Source: Rhodocyclaceae bacterium (GTDB lineage: Bacteria; Pseudomonadota; Gammaproteobacteria; Burkholderiales; Rhodocyclaceae). Taken from it: a DNA stretch of 7,979 bases. A model generated the notes under the pieces. It saw nothing but the letters and a program-made list of their open reading frames with translations. It searched no databases and was not told the origin of the DNA. Positions 5,127-7,979 of this stretch are shown one piece after another. The position numbers and the translations under genes are program-made. The stretch is from contig JAUXNZ010000089.1 of assembly GCA_030682595.1 (NCBI GenBank), positions 1 through 7,979 on the forward strand. The letters are read 5' to 3'. Every line of letters starts with the position of its first letter. The first letter of the stretch is position 1.

Positions 5127-6050
5127 CTCACCGAACGCCGCGGAGAATTGCGCGGCAATCTCGGCGCGTGAGGGTTTGTGGTTCTGCCCGCCGCGCCGGG
5201 CGATCTTGATGCTGCCCATCAGCGTGGCGAGGCGGCCGGTTTTTTGCCAGTCCCAGTCGCGCGCCATCCCATACAGCAGGCCGGCGCGATAGGCGTCGCC
5301 GCAGCCGGTCGGGTCGACCAGTTGTTCCGCGGCAAGCGCCGGGATGTCGATGCGTGCGCCGCCCGTATAAATTTGCGAACCGTTGCCGCCGAGTGTCACC
5401 ACCAGCGCGCGCAATGAGCCGGCGAGCGCTTCGAGGCTTTTGCCGGTGCGCTCCGTCAGCAGTTTCGCCTCGTAGTCATTGACGGTGCAGACATCGGCGA
5501 GGCGGATGAAATCCAGCAGTTCAGCGCCGTCGAACATCGGCAAACCCTGACCCGGATCGAATACGAAAGGAATGCCGGCCGCGTGAAATTCGCGCGCGTG
5601 CTGCAGCATGCCGTCGCGGCCGTCGGGGGAGACGATGCCCAGGGTCACGTCGCTGGCATCGGCGATGCGATTCTGGTGCGAAAAATTCATCGCGCCCGGG
5701 TGAAAGGCGGTGATCTGGTTGTCGTCCAGATCGGTGGTGATGAAGGCCTGCGCGGTGAAGCTGTCGGGTACCGCGCGCACGTGCCGCGCCGACAAGCCGA
5801 GTTGCTTGAGTCGCGCCAGGTAGGGCGCACTATCGTTGCCGACCGCCGCCATGATGAGCGGCGCACCACCCAGCAAGCGCAGGTTGTAGGCAATGTTGCC
5901 GGCGCAGCCGCCGTACTCGCGCCGCATGTCGGGCACCAGGAAGGCGACGTTGAGGATATGGATCTGTTCCGGCAGGATGTGGTTCTTGAAGCGATCCTTG
6001 AACACCATGATGGTGTCGTAGGCGAGCGAGCCGCAGATAAGCGTGTGCAT
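5115..6050 (-). CDS. PfkB-family carbohydrate/nucleoside kinase, substrate unknown
   Basis: The product is 311 residues, a ribokinase/PfkB fold. GGCAGN (47-52) matches the N-terminal signature (GGxxxN). NDYE (191-194) is the NxxE Mg-site motif, VVTLGGNGS (217-225) fits the nucleotide region, and DPTGCGDAYRAGL (246-258) is the C-terminal signature with catalytic base D252. The usual anion-hole GAGD is GCGD here. The length and the AYDTIMVF start resemble the adenosine kinase-like branch, but the substrate cannot be assigned. It is the last visible gene of the minus-strand accC-prmA-zinc-ribbon run, 15 bp after the zinc-ribbon stop. No Shine-Dalgarno sequence stands before its ATG, so translation may depend on readthrough from upstream. 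The family is sure; the role is open. Confidence 0.88.
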   Translation of the reverse strand: MHTLICGSLAYDTIMVFKDRFKNHILPEQIHILNVAFLVPDMRREYGGCAGNIAYNLRLLGGAPLIMAAVGNDSAPYLARLKQLGLSARHVRAVPDSFTAQAFITTDLDDNQITAFHPGAMNFSHQNRIADASDVTLGIVSPDGRDGMLQHAREFHAAGIPFVFDPGQGLPMFDGAELLDFIRLADVCTVNDYEAKLLTERTGKSLEALAGSLRALVVTLGGNGSQIYTGGARIDIPALAAEQLVDPTGCGDAYRAGLLYGMARDWDWQKTGRLATLMGSIKIARRGGQNHKPSRAEIAAQFSAAFGENLD

Positions 6051-6065
6051 GGCAATCGGGTGGGG

Positions 6066-6959
6066 TCAGGGATAAAAGAGATAGAGGCGATAGCCGACGG
6101 CGGGCAGGCCGGAAATTTCGAGCGGCAGCCGGACGGCGACCTCGGCGTTGGCGGCGAAGCCGGCGTTGGTGGCATGGGCGGCGTGGTCGGCGGGCAGATA
6201 CTCCGTGGGCGCCAGCACCTTTTTCAGCAGGGCGGTGTCCCGGGTGTCGGTCAGGGTCAGTTCGAGGTGCGGGTATTCCTGGTCGAACGGCGCGCGGTTT
6301 TTCAGGGTGGCGGTGAGGAGCAGGCGGCCTTCATCCATTGGCGCGAGGTCGGAGCTTTCAATGCCGATCAGTTCGGCTTTCTGTGGGCGCGGCAGCGTGC
6401 AGCCGAGCCGTTCGCAAGCGGCCAGAAGCGCCGGACGCAGTTCGGGTGCCAGCACCGCCAGTTCGACGCGAAAAATGTAAAGCAGTTGGCCGGCAGCCAG
6501 CACCAGCAGAATCAGCAGACCGGCGATCCAGGGCCAGCGGCGTGGTGGCGGCGGCTCGCTGATGATTTCCCACGCAGCGGGGACGGGCGTCTTTTCCGCA
6601 TTGACGACGGTGGCGACGGTGGCGACGGTGGACATAGTCTCGGTTGCGGCAGCCACCGCGGTTGCTTCGTCGCCAGGCTCTGCCGGGGGTGGTGGGCTGT
6701 CGTCTTCCGGCGTTGCGCTGCTTGCGGGTTCCGGTTCCGGTTTCGCTGCCGCTTCGGTTGCCGTCTCCAGAATGGGTTCGGGCGGTGTCTCGACAGCCTC
6801 TGCGGTTGGCACGATCACCACTGGCACTTCATCGGCCAGGCTGTCAATTGCATTGAACACCCCGCGGCAGGTGCCGCAACGGACCTGCCCCAGGCGCGCC
6901 TTCAACTGCTCGGGCGCAACGCGAAAGGTGGTCTGGCAATGGGGACAGCGGGTCAGCAT
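6066..6959 (-). CDS. Membrane protein with N-terminal zinc ribbon and C-terminal DUF3426-like domain
   Basis: The product is 297 residues in four parts. A zinc ribbon of the MJ0042 type comes first (CPHC at 5-8 and CGTC at 28-31, in RCPHCQTTFRVAP and VRCGTCRGVFNA). A long acidic, proline- and alanine-rich linker follows (about 45-140). A single membrane segment covers about 143-163 (WPWIAGLLILLVLAAGQLLY). The C-terminal domain (ERLGCTLPRP, LTLTDTRDTALLKKVLAP, EYLPAD) is typical of DUF3426. The ribbon should face the cytoplasm and the C-terminal domain the periplasm; this is inferred. The function of the family is not known to me. The ATG overlaps the prmA stop by 7 nt, so the two are probably translationally linked. 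A 9-bp tandem repeat lies in the linker. Confidence 0.88.
   Translation of the reverse strand: MLTRCPHCQTTFRVAPEQLKARLGQVRCGTCRGVFNAIDSLADEVPVVIVPTAEAVETPPEPILETATEAAAKPEPEPASSATPEDDSPPPPAEPGDEATAVAAATETMSTVATVATVVNAEKTPVPAAWEIISEPPPPRRWPWIAGLLILLVLAAGQLLYIFRVELAVLAPELRPALLAACERLGCTLPRPQKAELIGIESSDLAPMDEGRLLLTATLKNRAPFDQEYPHLELTLTDTRDTALLKKVLAPTEYLPADHAAHATNAGFAANAEVAVRLPLEISGLPAVGYRLYLFYP
6606..6632. repeat. 9-bp tandem repeat in the zinc-ribbon protein linker
   Basis: The unit GACGGTGGC occurs twice exactly (6606-6614, 6615-6623) and then once with the last base changed (6624-6632). It encodes the TVATVATV stretch of the flexible linker (residues about 111-118). The unit is in frame, so copy-number changes would only lengthen or shorten the linker. 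Confidence 0.7.
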
Positions 6960-7858
6960 GCGCGGAGTGTATTGCCTTCGAGCCTTACCCAGCCTTCATG
7001 GGCCGCCCCCACCGCGAGCGGCAGATAGGGCGCGTAAGCGGCGATGACCTGTGCGGCCTGGGTTTCCAGCACGCCGGAGAGCGCCAGTCGTCCGCCCGGT
7101 TTGAGGCGCGCGGTCAATAGCGGAGCGAGCAGCATCAAGGGGTTGGTGAGGATATTGGCGACGACGCAATCAAAGGTTTCGGTGAGCGCTTCAGCCGAGT
7201 GGGCGAAGCGCATGCCGACCTGGTTGCGGGTGGCGTTGGCGGCGGCGGTGGTCAGCGCGGCGGGGTCGATGTCGATGCCCAGCACATCGCTCGCGCCGAG
7301 TTTCAAAGCCGCGATGCCGAGAATGCCGGAACCGCAGCCGTAGTCGAGCAGCGTTACGCCGGGGGTGGTTTCCCGTTCCAGCCACTCAAGGCACAAGCGC
7401 GTGGTGGGATGGCTACCGGTGCCGAAGGCCAGGCCGGGATCGAGCTCCAGATTGATGGCTGTCGGGTCGGGGGCGCTGTGCCAGGAGGGCACGATCCACA
7501 GCCGGTCGGAGATGCGGATCGGGTCGAACTGCGACTGCGTCAGGCGTACCCAATCCGCGTCGGCCACCTCGGTAAAGCTGATCTCCGGCGGGTTTTCGAT
7601 GCCGGCATCACCGAGGGCGACGGTAATCCGGGCGGAGAGGTCGGCGGCCGGATCGAACAGCGCAACGATGCGGCTGATCTCCCAAAGTGGCGTGGCCGAC
7701 GTACCGGATGAGCCCGGTTCGCCGAACTGCGGTGTTTCAAGTTCGGTGCCCGCCTGGGCATCCTCGACGCTGACCGAAATCGCGCCCGCCGCCAGAAGTG
7801 CGTCCGAAAATGCCTCGGCATGCGCGGCATCGGCTTCGAGTGTGACCGATACCCACAT
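6953..7858 (-). CDS. prmA: Ribosomal protein L11 methyltransferase
   Basis: The product is 301 residues. PrmA trimethylates ribosomal protein L11 using S-adenosylmethionine. The N-terminal substrate-recognition domain (about 1-100, from MWVSVTLEADAAHAEAFSDA) is followed by ADWVRLTQSQFDPIRISDRL (101-120) and LDPGLAFGTGSHPTTRLCLE (139-158), both diagnostic of PrmA. The Rossmann domain has motif I LDYGCGSGIL (171-180), the acidic GIDIDP (194-199) and NILTNPL (235-241), the NIL(A/T)NPL catalytic-loop signature. The length is close to the usual 290-300. The ATG at 7858 lies 5 bp after the accC stop with GGAAG eight bases upstream. The accC-prmA pairing is common in proteobacteria. Its stop overlaps the zinc-ribbon gene. 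Confidence 0.96.
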   Translation of the reverse strand: MWVSVTLEADAAHAEAFSDALLAAGAISVSVEDAQAGTELETPQFGEPGSSGTSATPLWEISRIVALFDPAADLSARITVALGDAGIENPPEISFTEVADADWVRLTQSQFDPIRISDRLWIVPSWHSAPDPTAINLELDPGLAFGTGSHPTTRLCLEWLERETTPGVTLLDYGCGSGILGIAALKLGASDVLGIDIDPAALTTAAANATRNQVGMRFAHSAEALTETFDCVVANILTNPLMLLAPLLTARLKPGGRLALSGVLETQAAQVIAAYAPYLPLAVGAAHEGWVRLEGNTLRAC

Positions 7859-7863
7859 CCAGG

Positions 7864-7979
7864 TTACTTCCGGTTGCTTTCCTCGCGCGCGGCGAGTTTT
7901 TCTTCGAGGTAGTGGATGTTGGTGCCGCCCTTCATGAAGCGCTCGTCGAGCATCAGGTCCTGATGCAGCGGGATGTTGG
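7864..7979 (-). CDS. accC: Biotin carboxylase subunit of acetyl-CoA carboxylase (3' end only)
   Basis: Reading the minus strand from the right edge gives 37 complete codons ending in TAA. The residues NIPLHQDLMLDERF, then GGTNIHYLEEKLA, match the known C-terminus of AccC (E. coli ends NIHYLEKKL plus a short tail). AccC carboxylates biotin on AccB in the first step of fatty acid synthesis. The rest of the gene, and probably accB before it, lies beyond the window. It is the most upstream visible gene of the minus-strand run that includes prmA. Confidence 0.95.
   Translation of the reverse strand, partial: NIPLHQDLMLDERFMKGGTNIHYLEEKLAAREESNRK

Noticed and set aside
5583..7028. A 481-codon open frame on the plus strand opposite the kinase and zinc-ribbon genes
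   Set aside because: It is antisense to two genes with clear family motifs, has low-complexity Gly/Val/Arg-rich content and no ribosome binding site. Long antisense frames are expected in GC-rich DNA.
1..7979. CRISPR arrays, tRNA or rRNA genes, insertion sequences, phage genes
   Set aside because: I saw no spaced direct repeats, no cloverleaf-like sequence and no transposase or integrase motifs.

Overview
The window is dense, GC-rich chromosomal DNA with almost no space between genes. Codon use, the gene content and the order accC-prmA-zinc-ribbon (DUF3426) protein-PfkB kinase fit a betaproteobacterium, perhaps Rhodocyclales-like. That placement is recalled from gene neighbourhoods, not computed.

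Left part (1-1335): the 3' end of a large protein, probably an M1-family peptidase, reads rightwards. A two-gene type II toxin-antitoxin operon follows on the minus strand: a ribbon-helix-helix antitoxin, then a RelE/ParE-type toxin, joined TGA-A-ATG. Its upstream region holds two inverted repeats, and one of them overlaps a possible extended -10. This module has a visibly lower GC content than its flanks and looks like an accessory insertion.

Middle (1336-4688): an endonuclease/exonuclease/phosphatase-family protein (YbhP-like) and a cardiolipin synthase of the ClsB type overlap by ATGA on the plus strand. This is the same pairing as ybhP-clsB in E. coli. They run head-on, one base apart, into a minus-strand pair: gluQ (glutamyl-Q tRNA(Asp) synthetase) and a small CoA-binding protein, also overlapping by ATGA. 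Near its 3' end, gluQ carries a perfect 12-bp inverted repeat with a 3-nt loop. It is translated in frame and looks like an inserted REP-like palindromic element.

Right part (4689-7979): a thioredoxin-family gene diverges from gluQ across a 53-bp gap. It converges on a minus-strand operon read from the right edge: accC (3' end), prmA, a membrane protein with an N-terminal zinc ribbon, and a PfkB-family kinase. A small hairpin lies between the convergent stop codons.

Most genes here are housekeeping: fatty acid synthesis, ribosomal protein methylation, tRNA modification, redox and phospholipid synthesis. The parts most worth a second look are the toxin-antitoxin module with its operators, the palindromic element inside gluQ, and the uncharacterised kinase and zinc-ribbon genes tied to accC-prmA. 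I found no clearly new multi-gene system.
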